DNA from: Echinometra lucunter
Lineage: Eukaryota > Echinodermata > Echinoidea > Camarodonta > Echinometridae
NCBI GenBank assembly: GCA_029962745.1
Contig: CM057158.1
Location: 10,861,780 to 10,925,779 of the forward strand
Reading direction: 5' to 3'
DNA length: 64,000 nucleotides
The position numbers and the translations under genes were made by a program. Under the pieces are notes generated by a model, which saw only the letters and a list, made by a program, of their open reading frames with translations, had not been told where the DNA came from and made no database searches. Positions 24,588 to 37,123 of this stretch are shown here, in pieces. Numbering within the stretch: position 1 is the first letter of the stretch; every line of letters begins with the position of its first letter.

Positions 24588-24909
24588 AGCAGGATGGATG
24601 TTGCCTCCAGTTCAAGTTTGTTCCAACGTCGTACTCAGAGTCAAGTTTAAAAAATGACTAGATATAGAGTCTAGGCCTAGTCTCTAAAGTTTCATAGCCG
24701 TTTGGCATATGGGCTAAAAAAAAATAAAAAAAAAATAAGCACTTGCATGCATGATCTATGAAGCAAAGCTAGCGTCAATCAGACGTCATGCATCGGCTTC
24801 AGTTCCGGCCGGCCGGCGCGGCGCTCAGGCAGCAGGGGTAGGTATTATAGGTAGGTATATACGGTTCCACCCAGGTTCCACCACTAGGCCTATATGTGCA
24901 TGTACCGTA

Positions 24910-24916
24910 CTTTATA
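24910..24916 (-). promoter_or_regulatory. Candidate TATA box of L1
   Basis: Minus-strand TATAAAG, the mirror copy of the L2 site, with CACGTG words and CGTACGTACG alternation just upstream (about 24960-25030). Confidence 0.33.
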
Positions 24917-25034
24917 GTGCAATTAACAGGCTGCAGCGCATGCGCGCGCCGCAGGTCTGACGTACGTACGTACGTACTGCTGCACGTCCACTTGAATGCA
25001 CGTGGTGCACGTGGTACGTACCGGTACCATAGAC

Positions 25035-25062
25035 CAGAGTGGATTTAAATAAATCCACTCTG
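25035..25062. mobile_element. 28-bp hAT-like relic consisting of two inverted termini
   Basis: CAGAGTGGATTT, AAAT, then AAATCCACTCTG, bounded by the 8-bp duplication CCATAGAC (25027-25034, 25063-25070). The mirror arm has one uninterrupted CCATAGAC followed by TAATAACACC. Confidence 0.85.
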
Positions 25063-25585
25063 CCATAGACTAATAACACCAAGCCCCCTAAGCTCCGCCA
25101 TTACCTTTCGTCCATTAGAAGCCGAAATAAGCCCTTCTAAATAATTCATGAGCTGTTATGAATTATGCATTTTGTGAGATGATCCCCTTCACACAGCGTA
25201 CCCACATCACAAATAGTACGCGATGCGAAACAATGCAGACATCAGCGCGAGAGGAAAGGTCAAATTGCGTAATATATGTATTTATTGTAATTTTATTCAC
25301 ACATTGCGCGCTGCCCGCGCAAGGGATGTAGCAAATCAACTTCGACCATTCTGATGCACCAGTCAACGCACTTAAACTGGTTATCGATCACAAAAAAGAT
25401 AATAGTACGGGGGCGGAGCCTCCGATCTATCATTCTTCTTTCTTGTTTACGTGACTGGGTACCCAACATATGTATTAAACTGTTATATCTTGTAGTCGAC
25501 GATTTTTTTTTTTTAACTGGTGGCCTCTACAATAGTTGGTTGGATCCTTCTTAAAAAAAAAAAAAAAACATTTTCTCCATGAAGG

Positions 25586-25841
25586 TCTGAACCCTCAAAT
25601 GAATTACCTATCTGTTATAATTTCTAACTGTACTTCAGACTTTGTGTACACATATTTAATTTTAAAATTCACTTTCATTCATTATCAAATCCAAACATCG
25701 ATTTATTTCTTTATTTTTTTGTCTGAACCCTCAAATGAATAACCTATCTGTTATAATTTCTTTCTAACTGTACTTCAGTCTTTGCGTCCACAGATATGAT
25801 TTTAAAATTCACTTTCATTCATTATCTAATCCAAGCATCAT

Positions 25842-25857
<16 letters not shown>
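25586..25857 (+). repeat. 136-bp tandem duplication
   Basis: TCTGAACCCTCAAATGAAT starts at 25586 and again at 25722; both units run to TTTCATTCATTATC. Confidence 0.85.
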
Positions 25858-25888
<31 letters not shown>

Positions 25889-25890
25889 TT
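25841..25890 (+). repeat. TTTA microsatellite
   Basis: About twelve TTTA units without interruption. Confidence 0.95.
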
Positions 25891-26300
25891 CATCTATTTT
25901 TTTTGTTCACTCTCTTTTGCAATACTCCTTTCACCGGCTAATCTGGGAGATGGGAAGAGATTATGAAGGCACTCTGATTGTGGAGAGAAGGGGAAAGAGA
26001 GCTCCAAGAAGAGGGGATAGAAGGGGAAAAAATATAGAACTAAAGAAATAATGACCACACATATTGCCCCATTTGCTGTACATTTTACTAATTCCATTTC
26101 TGCTCTCATACCCTTCAGTCTCAACTAGCTCATTCACATATTTTACTATCAAAAATACTTCTTTTCAAGATATCCTCTCTTTTTTACTCGGCACAGTTGT
26201 TCACTTTCTTTCTCTTGTAGCTTTGCTAGAGCAATCTAAACTTGACACATCACTTCTATCTTTTCACCTTCTCAAGCCTTCACACTTTCGGTTTACCTTC

Positions 26301-26556
26301 ATGGCCGTACGCAAATAGGGGGCAGTCCCCCCCCCCCCCCCCCAAAAAAAAAATTCAACCCCCTTTTTTTTCTTACTTTTCCTTTTTTTTTTTTGGGGGG
26401 GGATGCCCTAAATTACACCCAGATCATTCTATTTCAATTCTAAAAATGCAAAAGCTCCCACTCGGTCACTCTGTTCCCTTGCTTGCACATTTCCTAAAAA
26501 CTGAACAAATTCTTGCCCCCCCCCCCCCTCCAGGAAAAATTCCTGCATACGGCCTT
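26301..26556. mobile_element. Poly-C/poly-G element with GGCCGTACGCA termini
   Basis: GGCCGTACGCA at one end and TGCATACGGCC at the other bound runs of C, A, T and G. A similar motif with G runs occurs elsewhere in the window. Confidence 0.45.
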
Positions 26557-28399
26557 ATTTACCTTTAACAACCCTTCACATTGCACATGCAGGTACATTG
26601 TATCCCCCCCCCCCCATAAGCATACTTTCTATAAGGGATAATATTTTTAGTACACAATATTTCTTAAAATGCTGTAAAAACCGGTTAATCTTACAGTGTT
26701 CAATGCATGTAGGGGGTCTAAAATAAAGATAGGCCATTCAGTCATTTGCGGATAGTAAACTTTTAATTAGAATAATAATTTAATGATTCAACACATTTTA
26801 ACTTCAAACATACAAAACTGAAGTTACCTCGATGTAACATTTGCAGGCATCTTGCCAATCTTCGAATTCATAGAAGTCTAGGGGTTAATGAATTCCTACA
26901 TTCTTTGATTTAGATTCCTATAAAGCAAATATAAAGTAAAAGCCTTTCGTCTCAATTCTAAATTTGAAATGGCAGTTGACATTGTGTCCATTTAATTATG
27001 TACACATATAACTCAGGTAAGATGAGTTGACTTTAATCATTTTAAAAAATAAGAAATCCCCGAATATTTACTCTGTAGCTTTCATTTAATGTGATATTCA
27101 ATGGGACATTTAGTGATAAATTATATCTTAAAATCATCTCTTTGAAAAAATCTTTGCTACTATCTGAAGAAAGCATTATCAGGGAGTAGATGTCATCTGC
27201 AGTCACCATCAAGGCTGTAGTCTAGGTGACAGGAAGGATGAGCCAAAGTCATAATCCAAAACTATGTGGAGAAAAAAAACATACAAACATAATAAATATA
27301 TATCAGATGCATTTAATAAGGATTAGTCACACAACATTTAGACACCTGCAAGAAGGACTAAAATGCACAAGGTAGGAGTGTGCAAGTGAAGAAATCCAGC
27401 TACACATATTTTGTCCTACAGACATTTTAGAATGTCATGTTTCTGATAGCCCAACTGGAGCATACATGATGCAGACAAGATATAAAATGAAAAATACTTC
27501 TGAAGTAAACTAATGCTCATACGGTAATTTAGTAATACTTGGTAATGAAAGGGACTTCGAGTCACAAACAACATTGGACGGGTCAGATTATGCACTGCAT
27601 GATGTAATGTTACTGAAATCTAGTAAATGTAGGTCTAAATACATTTATTTTGTAGACCACTCTATGAAACCAATTAAAGTACTTTGGTAAACTAGAAATC
27701 TCATCTATGACAGTAAATCACATCTAAGACTGCTTAGACCTAATGTGGTCAATGATGGTTAAGGGGATTGGTTACTTATAGCAGCAAACTTACTCTCAAA
27801 TGTTCAAGTCATACATCTCGTAAGTTCCTCTCAGGATTTGTCAATTCCAGTCTGCATCAATCATCTGTTATGGCATCATGCTACAATAAAAGGAAATTTT
27901 TTAAATATGACTGAATAGGGTCTCTACATAAGCTAAATAACCTACTGCATAATTATGTTTAAATGAGATAACCTTCATACACATGAATGCTTTGAAATTG
28001 GGGAGCACTGATACAAATTTACATTAATCTACACGATAGCGAAAGGCACATGGGAGCTTAAATCTAGATAAAAATTTGCATTCATAACTAAAATTAACAA
28101 CTGAAATTTTTCAGTTTCAATTCAGAACCCTTACAATGAAAAATGAGTGTGCCGACCTGTTTACACACTATCTACATTTGGCAATAAATGTTATCTATTG
28201 ATGTGCATTAGGTCTTTCTCCTGTACAAAGGATTTCTGTGAAGTCTCCCAAATGTCGAGTTTTGTCAACACAGACATATTTTGTTATGGAGGAACATGGG
28301 AGAGGGAAAATATTTACATGTGCAATGAAACATACTTTACAATATATAGTTAGAGATATGAATTTGAGTTACAAGTCTCCTGGAAAAGTTAGTTGTTAG

Positions 28400-29310
28400 T
28401 TGTTACCTGTCACTTTACAGGACTTTCTCCTTCATCCTGGACTTGCAGTGACATGTAGTGGACATGTTGTGACATTCATCAGTAGAATCCTTCCAGCCTT
28501 CCAATATCTAACTGTGTGAACAAATAAAATAAAATAAAAATAAAATAAAAATAAAACAAATTTAAAAATCAATATCACTGTACCAAGTTGTAATGCATTT
28601 CTGATTGAGATACTTACACTGAAATATACATGTAGTATTTATAGTTCTATCAAATTTTACTTATCTCTTCATGGTGCATCCAAGATTTTAAATTTCCTTC
28701 ATGTAGTTAATAGAAAACCTTACCACGGAGTTACAAACATTTACATAATATGCCTGTAATCCACCCCCATAAAATGTTTTAGTTCTGCCACCAAAATAGA
28801 ACAGGACTATTGTAAACTGCCATTAACCAGACTACAAAGAAACCATACATGTATTAAACAAGTGTTTGAATAGCCCCCCCCCCCCCTCCCCCCCAAAAAT
28901 GAAATAATAAAAATGATTACAAAAACTAAGAATAAGACTGAATAAATCAAATACATGGAAAAGCATCCACACAGTAGAATTTTCTGTCTACATGTATGTT
29001 CAGAAGGGGGTAGGGTGAGAGCGGGGCTAAGTGACAGTTTGTCCAGATCTAGATCTATTCAAGATTTTAAGAGACTTCCAGAGGTTTAACTGTTTTAGCT
29101 CAACTTTTCAACTGAAGAATGTGGTCATTCTTAGGTAGATTCAACAGTCAGACATAGACTAATGGTCATTCAATAATTGTTTCAACTTCAAATGTTTGGA
29201 GTTTACAAGAGCAACAAAATGGCAAAAGCATCAACCGGAATCGTTAGCCTAAATAATTACCGTCTACGCTCTACCGGAATGCCCTCAAATTCATTACTTT
29301 AATCATCATA
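28400..29310. repeat. Diverged tandem duplicate, unit 1
   Basis: Paralogous to 29345-30110, sharing the exon-like block, CAGATCTAGATCTA, CTCAATAATTGTTTCAACTT and CAACCGG landmarks. Confidence 0.65.
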
Positions 29311-29344
29311 ATGTGAATAAGAAAGAAAAGTGTTCTGGAAAATT

Positions 29345-30110
29345 TTTGTTGTTACCTGTCACTTCAGAGGATTCTCTGCTTCACCTGGGGCCTATACATG
29401 TATTACATGTAGTGATGTTCATCAGTCGAATTCTTCCAGCCTTCCAGTTCCAATATTTCCATCTGTGGGAACAAAAAACAAAAACAAAAACAAAACAAAA
29501 CCAAAAACAAAAACATTATTACAACCAAGCAGATTGCAACATTTACCATGTAATATTTGATAGTTACTTCAAACTGCAGTCAGCAACATTTTCTATCTTC
29601 AGAAGAGGTGGGGTGAGACTGAGAGGTTGAACAAGATTTCAAGATTTCAAGATAATTTATTGTCATGTATAAAAAGTGCACAAAATTTGTTAACGGACAT
29701 GGTAATGTGCATAAATGAAAATAAATAACAGAGTCAACTTGATCCAACTTCCATGTAGACCTATAGTGTCCAGATCTACTTTAGATTTGTTAACAGAATT
29801 TCTGATAACTGTTAACGTTAGATCTTGTAAACTGATGAATGTGGATAGTAAGACCTAGACTAAAGTAACGGTCACTCAATAATTGTTTCAACTTCAAATG
29901 TTAAAGGCTTACAAGAGTTACAAACACTGGCAAAATCAACCGGGGCCGTCGACGTATACAGTGTGTTCATTGTGTGCTCTCCAGTCTGCAATGCAGTGTC
30001 ACTGTTCAGCGAGTCCAATTCCAAATAACATTATTGATTTAGATCCAGATCTAGATATAATAGATCTAGTCTACACACACTAGCGGTCTAGTAATAATCT
30101 AATAAATTCT
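29345..30110. repeat. Diverged tandem duplicate, unit 2
   Basis: Second unit. At 29636-29660 it contains ATTTCAAGATTTCAAGATAA then TTTATTGTCATG, resembling the reversed 3' end of a LINE with an octamer tail. Confidence 0.6.
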
Positions 30111-30716
30111 GCCGGAGTGTTCACTCACAAAAACCCTGTTGTCTAATCTAGGTCTGAATTTGATTTTTCATGACGCCAAACTTCTGATTTGAACAATCTT
30201 AGATATCAAAACCGTTCAAGAACGGTCAACGTGAACACCAGAATTATCATAGATGGCCCCGGCATTACCCCGGTGGAGCTACCTCGAGTACATGGTGCGA
30301 GAACGGGTACCCGCGGTCAATCTAGCTCATGACGATGAAAACCAAACTGTAAGTTCGAGAGTACAATGTTTCTAGCTCTTTCGGAAACAGCTGTTAGCAA
30401 TTATTTCAAATTGTAAAGAAATTATTGTAAATTAAGAAAAATAGCCAACTATTTTGAAACAAATGGTCAAATTTCTTATATTTAATCATAATTGCAGTGG
30501 TACTCACGTTTTCTCTGTGAAGTAGAAACCTCTAACTTTGTGCGAGTAAGCAAGTCATGCATAAATTTGCATAATTGTGACGTAATAAGGTAAATGAATA
30601 ACCATATTTCGAGAACGATATTATCGAAGCAAATACATATTCATGAGGCTATAATCCAATCAAAGGTGCTTATTTCGGTTCATGAATATTTAGAAGGGCT
30701 TATTTTGGGCTTCTAA

Positions 30717-31216
30717 NNNNNNNNNNNNNNNNNNNNNNNNNNNNNNNNNNNNNNNNNNNNNNNNNNNNNNNNNNNNNNNNNNNNNNNNNNNNNNNNNNNN
30801 NNNNNNNNNNNNNNNNNNNNNNNNNNNNNNNNNNNNNNNNNNNNNNNNNNNNNNNNNNNNNNNNNNNNNNNNNNNNNNNNNNNNNNNNNNNNNNNNNNNN
30901 NNNNNNNNNNNNNNNNNNNNNNNNNNNNNNNNNNNNNNNNNNNNNNNNNNNNNNNNNNNNNNNNNNNNNNNNNNNNNNNNNNNNNNNNNNNNNNNNNNNN
31001 NNNNNNNNNNNNNNNNNNNNNNNNNNNNNNNNNNNNNNNNNNNNNNNNNNNNNNNNNNNNNNNNNNNNNNNNNNNNNNNNNNNNNNNNNNNNNNNNNNNN
31101 NNNNNNNNNNNNNNNNNNNNNNNNNNNNNNNNNNNNNNNNNNNNNNNNNNNNNNNNNNNNNNNNNNNNNNNNNNNNNNNNNNNNNNNNNNNNNNNNNNNN
31201 NNNNNNNNNNNNNNNN
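30717..31216. other. Assembly gap, 500 N
   Basis: Exactly 500 N, inside the spacer between the inverted arms. Confidence 0.99.
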
Positions 31217-32928
31217 AAGAGAAAAAACAAACAAACATAGTCTAAGTTCAAGTTACATTTCTAGCTAGAAATAAATCTATACAAGCTGTTGTCGCTCACT
31301 ACAGGCTTTTGTACAGTCACTATGTGCTGTATGTTGTTACGTGCTCAACGTAACAGTTACAGTGGAAAAAAAAAAGAAAAAAAGAAATCAAGCTAGCAAT
31401 AAGAAAAAAAGACAAAATTCATGACTCTATGAGTATGAGTCAAGCATGAAGAACACAAGGTAGCCGCTGTCACTGAACATCGAAGTCGTAAACGAGATTT
31501 TTCACTGTCTGATGTGATTGAAAATTAGTAAGAAATGATACAACTGTAGTGATTATTTTGTGAAAATTTGACGCAGATTTGCTCAACTAACGCTACATCG
31601 AGATACAGTCTGTGTAACGTTAGTATTCACTAACATATGCAGTTAGTAGGAAATCTAGATCTAGCCTAAATGTTTTAGGTCTGGACTATGTCTACATCTG
31701 AATTAGATAGTGGACCAGGTCTAACAACAATAACAGATTTGCCAAAATAAAAAGGGGGATCAGATTTAACTGCTAGTCTTCAGATGTCAACTTATGTTAA
31801 ACTTGAATTTGAAATGCAACAAGTTAACTCCCAGTAACACTAACAAGTAACAGTTAGCCAGGCCCAGGCCAGCTAACATTAGACTAGATCTAGACCAAAG
31901 TGTTCTGTCTCTAACATAGTAACACTAAGCCTCGTATTCTGGTAGGGTCGGCATGGAGGAGTGCTGACCCCACCAAAAAAGAGGCTAACGACTACTGTTA
32001 GAGACAGAACACTTCGGTCTAACGTTAGACATTTTCCTCACTTCACTTGACGTGGATTTGATTGCCAACATCTTCGGTTCTAAGTCGTTAGTCTAACTCT
32101 AAGCTAATTACATTAGGCATAACTGTTACTCTTCAACCAGGTCTAAGTATTTTCAAGACAATAGCCAAATTTCTTCATCTAATAGCAGTGAATAGGAAAT
32201 ATCGTTATGCTGACTGAAGGGGGAGGGGGGGGGGGGATAATTCAACAAAAGAACTAGGAAGATCCATGAATACTGCACGAATTTTCTGATGACGTCCCGT
32301 CCCGCCCGACACTCCGGGCAAGCAGTCAAGACCAAGAGGGTTCTAGTGGCAATCAAGCCGAAATTAAAGCTCACGACGATGAAAAATGTATTGAAAGTTT
32401 GAGAGTAGACTGCCCAAAAATTTATTCATCAAAACACCTTTGCAACTTCTCAAAATGTAAATAAATACCAGTAGATCACTCACAATATTCGGATTTCTTT
32501 ACAATATAAGTCAATTTAAGAAATTCAAGCATAATTACAGTTGTACTCACCGACAAACTTCTTCCCCTAAAATGATCATTCTGTGCGGGTGACGTCATCA
32601 CAGCCAACTAAGTAGCGGAAGTGACGAAAAAAGGTCATATTTCGTCTCGATCTATTCATTTGAATATTTACCATATTCATAAGGCAGGGTCAAATCAAAA
32701 TTTGAGAATATCGCAGTGCGCAAATACAAAAATGAATAATGCATGAGGAAAAATCGATATTTCCCATTTGTATGGCTATCGGAATGGTATCGGGGGCTTC
32801 GGGAACGTTCAAATGTCCCCCCGGAAGTCAGATTTTAATACGCTTAAATACGCTTAGCATGAATGGTGACGCAGTGTTATATATGCAAATGAGGAAAATC
32901 CGCGGGTGCTACATTTCTGTCTATACGG
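31217..32928. other. Spacer, right part
   Basis: Non-genic. 32330-32620 is a diverged direct paralogue of 30310-30560, including the minus-strand GTGAGTAC donor at 32551. Several CTAGATCTAGA and AACGTTAGAC words. Confidence 0.5.
31894..32018. mobile_element. Small hairpin MITE
   Basis: A 23-bp arm beginning ACCAAAGTGTTCTGTC pairs with 31996-32018 with one mismatch. Confidence 0.55.
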
Positions 32929-33050
32929 TGTTATTAGTCTATGGTACCGGTACGTACCACGTGCACCACGTGCATTCAAGTGGACGTGCAGCAGTACGTA
33001 CGTACGTCAGACCTGCGGCGCGCGCATGCGCTGCAGCCTGTTAATTGCAC

Positions 33051-33057
33051 TATAAAG
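33051..33057 (+). promoter_or_regulatory. Candidate TATA box of L2
   Basis: TATAAAG about 325 bp upstream of the leader ATG. Two CACGTG E-boxes 9 bp apart lie about 90 bp further upstream (32958 and 32967). Conserved in the L1 copy. No transcript evidence. Confidence 0.35.
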
Positions 33058-33378
33058 TACGGTACATGCACATATAGGCCTAGTGGTGGAACCTGGGTGG
33101 AACCGTATATACCTACCTATAATACCTACCCCTGCTGCCTGAGCGCCGCGCCGGCCGGCCGGAGCTGAAGCCGATGCATGACGTCTGATTGACGCTAGCT
33201 TTGCTTCATAGATCATGCATGCAAGTGCTTATTTTTTTTAATTTTTTTTTAGCCCATATGCCAAACGGCTATGAAACTTTAGAGACTAGGCCTAGACTCT
33301 ATATCTAGTCATTTTTTAAACTTGACTCTGAGTACGACGTTGGAACAAACTTGAACTGGAGGCAACATCCATCCTGCT

Positions 33379-33451
33379 ATGTCTGTTAATGTCATCTTCA
33401 TTTCATTCTTTTTCAACGCCATCTTCAGTTTCAGGACAGCCAGACCAGCCG
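33379..33451 (+). CDS. L2 exon 1: signal peptide
   Basis: Same 24-residue leader as L1, donor GTTAGT. The last alanine codon is GCC here and GCA in L1, a silent difference. Confidence 0.75.
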
Positions 33452-36400
33452 GTTAGTATTAGTAAGAAGAAATATACTGCTGTGAGAGGGTCTGGTTAAA
33501 CTATGGTGCCCCCAGATATTAACGCCAATCACCGAATGCAACTATTTGCCTTCGGGGCTGTGCCCCTCAGGAAAATAGTCGCATTAGCGTTAGATCTAGA
33601 TCTACTTCGCCTTCGGGTACCAGTTTCCAACCAGATCCTCTCATGGCCGTATGTAGTCTAGATTGATACTGATAGGCCTATGAACCTTACATTTTGACCT
33701 AGAGTCTAGACTAGATCTAGACCAAAAAATCCTGTAGAGTGGGAGACCCTACCATGGAATTAAAATCTGGAGAACGTAAATAAACTCTATGCAGGACCCC
33801 ACCGAATAATAAGTCTAACGTTAAGAGGCTAACGAACTAAGTTGTTAGAGCCTATGATTATGAAGGAGGCAGATTTTTCTGTGTGGAATCTATCAGCAAA
33901 CGTGTTGAATTTAGCTAAGTTAGATTTATTTATTATTTTTCATCATTATGACATTATTAGTAGACTCTATTATTATTATTAATATTATTTTCATTATTGT
34001 TATTTTTGTTACTGTCATTATCATATGTGTCATCATCAAAATTATCATTAGTATTATCCTTATTATTATTATTAGAATAGTGTAGACAGATTCTAGTAGT
34101 AGTACATGGATCTGGGTCTGTAGTCTTCGTTTTCCTAAACAGCCTGGATTTAAGACCGGGGGTCGTCTCCTGTGCACAAGTACACATGCAGGCACGCTGA
34201 TCATTCATGGGTCTTTGGTCTTTGGTCTTCGTTTTTCAAACACCCCATGTTTCAGGCATCTTTTAAAAAAGATAGATCTAGTCTTTTTCGGTGAATGTCT
34301 CATTTAGGCCTGTACATCGTCCAAGTACATCACTTTCTGAAAAGCACCTTAAACAAAAATTCGAGTAGGAATGGTTTTGATACTGTAAACAGGGAAACCC
34401 GTCGAACAGCTCTGATTTTTATACCCTCAACACTAAGTAACGGGGATTTTATTCAAGGATTGTATCATCACCTCTAAATTTACATGTAATACCCTTTTTC
34501 TTGATTTTTTTGCTGTTGTAAATACCCTAAACGTGTTATTACGGGTTATGTGCTTGATGCTGAAAAGATTATCCTTTTTACTAGTTATTATGTAAGTGGA
34601 TCATATATAGACCTCATTTATCAAAGTAGGTCTTGACTATAGATCTTGCTCTTGATAAATTGTTTTTCCTTCTTTTTGTGTGTAAATTGTGTGTGTACAT
34701 GCATATCAGAATATGGCTGTCAAGCTGGCTGGCTCCATGAACCTTCAGGTGGATACTGCTACCGTTTCACTTCAGCTTTATGGTTAACATGGCCAGATGC
34801 CAGAACACATTGTATAGGACTAGGAGCTGACTTAACGAGCATACACAGTCAAGAGGAGAATGATTTTATATTTGGTAAGCAATCAAGAGGGATAATGTTC
34901 TACTTCTAGACAAAGATTGAAATCTCTACATGTATATGGGGGCTGCAAAGCTTGAAAAATTATGTCTCCATTTGGGAATGTCTCTGATTAATTGGTTTTA
35001 AATGTTGATAAAATTATTTTCTCAGTTTTTTAACAAGTTTTAAATTGTACATCTTATTTTGCCTTTTTATGCCTCCGCCCACCAAAGGTTAGTGCCGGAG
35101 GCATTGTGTTTTTGGAATGTCTGTCTGTCCGTCTGTCCCATTTTCGTTCTTGCGATAAATTTGACAGATCCAATTCAACATTGGCTCATGTATGCATACC
35201 AGAGTGACAATGATCTGATTAGACTGGGTCATGAGGTCAAAGGAAATAGAGGTCATAGAGGTCATTGTATACATGAAAATGGCTTGTTCTCATGATAACT
35301 TAAGAACCATATATGATGGATCAACTTCCGACTTGGTTCATGTATGCATATTGGACTGACATTGATATGATCAGATTTTGGGGTCATAAGGTTAAATGTT
35401 AAAGGTCATAGAGGTCATTGTATACATGATGGCTTGTTCTCATAACTTGAGAGCCATTTTACGGATTAACTTCAGTCTTGGCTCATGTATGCATATGGAA
35501 ATAACAATGATCAGCTTAGATATAGGGGTCAGAAGGTCAAAGGTCAGCGGTCATAGAGGTCATTGTATACACAGGGTTCTCACTAGAAAAAAAATCCACA
35601 CATGGTTCCCCCTCTGTGTCAAACGTGGAATTTTCGGAAGTTTTACGGAATAACACCTAAAGTTAACTAGGTGTGGCAGCAGTATATGCTATAGTAAAAG
35701 ATGAAAAATACTTCGTGGTAAGCAGGAGTTGTCTACTAATGGCATTATAGTAAAAATACATTGCCAAAAAGCAAAACAATCTGTGGCATTTATCATTATT
35801 GTTAGGAATATATACTCGAATATTTTTTTACCCTTGCTGCCACGCATGGTGCAGCAATTTCACACATGGTTCTTCCTTGTCTGAAACCCTTTACGCATGG
35901 TATTGGAACCATGGGTGTTATGTACTGGCGAGAACCATGTGTATACATGAAAATGGCTTGTTCCTGCGAACAGTTGATGGATCAACTTAAACTTTGCTCA
36001 TGTATGCATAAAGGTGTGACATTGATCTGATCAGATTTTGGAGTCACGAGGTTAAAGGTTGAAGGTCACAGCGGTCATTATATACATAAAAAGGGCTTGT
36101 TGGTCAATTACTTAAAAACCATTTAGAGAAATGAACTTCAAACCTGGCTCATGTATGCTTATGGGAGTGATTATGATTCGTCTATATTTGGGCATCTAGA
36201 AGTCAAAGGTCAAAGGTCAAAGGTTACAGAGACTGAAAAGCGTTGAAATCTTCTGATCAATTTTTCGTGACACAAAAAATTAACTCATCAATCTAATATT
36301 TAAAAAAGAAAAATATCAACTCCCATCTTCCAGCTTAATCATTTAGTGGGAAGTTATTATTAATTACACTCTGTTATATGCCACTGGATTTGTGGAATGT

Positions 36401-37123
36401 CTGTCAGATTTTAGGCCTGCAAAAGGTTGACACTGTTTTTAAAATCCAGTTGACAGACCAACTTCAAACTTGGCTAATGAATTTGGAAGTGACATTGATT
36501 TGTTTGGATGGCTTCTTTTTGCAATAACTTAAGAACCAATAAACAAACCATGTTCAAACTTAACTCATGCATATGGGATTGACGTTGATCTAAAGGTTAT
36601 CAAAGTTTTTGAAAAGTTTAAAAGTTCATTGTGTGATCTATTCAGATCTGACAATGGCCGAGGCATTACTTTTGACTGCGCACAGTCGAGAATAGTCATC
36701 TAGTTTCAAGTATTGAATATTTCATATCCTTATAATTTACTGCCACATATCTCCTCATGGTGGTATCATACTATGAGTTACCGAAAAGAAGCGTAACTGT
36801 GTTAAGGTAATTGTAATTCTCAAAGTTTGAAATGAATGAAAGAAAATATGAAATAATTTTTGTATATTTGAGTACTTGCAAATGCAGGCTACTCTGTTAA
36901 CTTTCATAAGGTACAGGCTGATCCAAGGTCCCCGAGTATTGCAATATAGGTGTTTTGATCTTTCTAGTGAAAAAAAAGTGTTTAAGATTTTCAGGGGTGT
37001 TTGTGTGTTCCATTCTAGATTTTATTACTGGATTTGTATGGATTGGAATAACTGATGAGGAAAATGAAGGAGTGTTTACTACATTTTCTGATGGAACTCC
37101 AATAAACTTCCAGAATTGGGCAG
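33379..37123 (+). CDS. L2: C-type lectin gene, partial (third CTLD exon missing)
   Basis: Plus-strand twin of L1 within the inverted repeat. Exons 33379-33451 (signal peptide), 34710-34874 and 37019-37123 (CTLD) have consensus splice sites and phase-1 boundaries. CTLD exon sequences match L1. The third CTLD exon should lie downstream of the 5.85 kb insertion but the contig stops at 44274 inside that insertion. The nearest upstream TATA-like site is at 33051. Predicted secreted, lectin-like; calcium-dependent sugar binding is doubtful because the paralogues lack EPN and WND. Confidence 0.85.
33483..33643. mobile_element. Small hairpin MITE next to the L2 leader exon
   Basis: Mirror copy, with an extra AGATCT unit inside. 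Confidence 0.55.
34710..34874 (+). CDS. L2 exon 2: CTLD N-terminal part
   Basis: 165 nt after a TATCAG acceptor, donor GTAAGC. Encodes YGCQAGWLHEPSGGYCYRF then LWLTWPDARTHC and LGADLTSIHSQ. Three cysteines of the long-form CTLD are here. Confidence 0.9.
35060..36540 (+). repeat. Tandem array, L2
   Basis: Mirror copy of the L1 array. Confidence 0.72.
35572..35939 (+). mobile_element. hAT-like MITE, L2
   Basis: Mirror copy, duplications 35564-35571 and 35940-35947. Confidence 0.75.
37019..37123 (+). CDS. L2 exon 3: CTLD central part
   Basis: 105 nt, acceptor TTCTAG, donor GTAATG. Encodes FVWIGITDEENEGVF, SDGTPINFQNWAG. Confidence 0.9.

Larger units (their letters stand above)
13643..25080 (+). 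repeat. Left arm of the 11.4 kb inverted repeat
   Basis: Near-identical reverse complement of 32929-44274. It includes L1 exons 1-3, the intron arrays, and most of the 5.85 kb insertion. Homology stops abruptly after TAATAACACC at 25080. Confidence 0.95.
25081..26299. other. Spacer, left part
   Basis: Non-genic. A segment TTAGAAGCCGAAATAAGCCC (25116) recurs inverted at the gap edge (30678-30716), hinting that the spacer has its own inverted edges. Includes a 136-bp tandem duplication. Confidence 0.5.
27180..30508 (-). ncRNA. Candidate spliced non-coding RNA
   Basis: Minus-strand exon candidates: 30508 donor (AAAAC/GTGAGTA), 29356-29462, 28407-28511, 27794-27880, and a last exon from 27261 downward. 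Acceptors TTGTTCCCACAG, TTGTTCACACAG, TTTTATTGTAG and TTCTCCACATAG each follow a pyrimidine tract; donors are GTAACA, GTAACA and GTAAGT. Every frame of the 87-nt exon has stops, so it is probably not coding. Exons 29356 and 28407 are duplicates of each other. Prediction from splice signals only. Confidence 0.35.
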
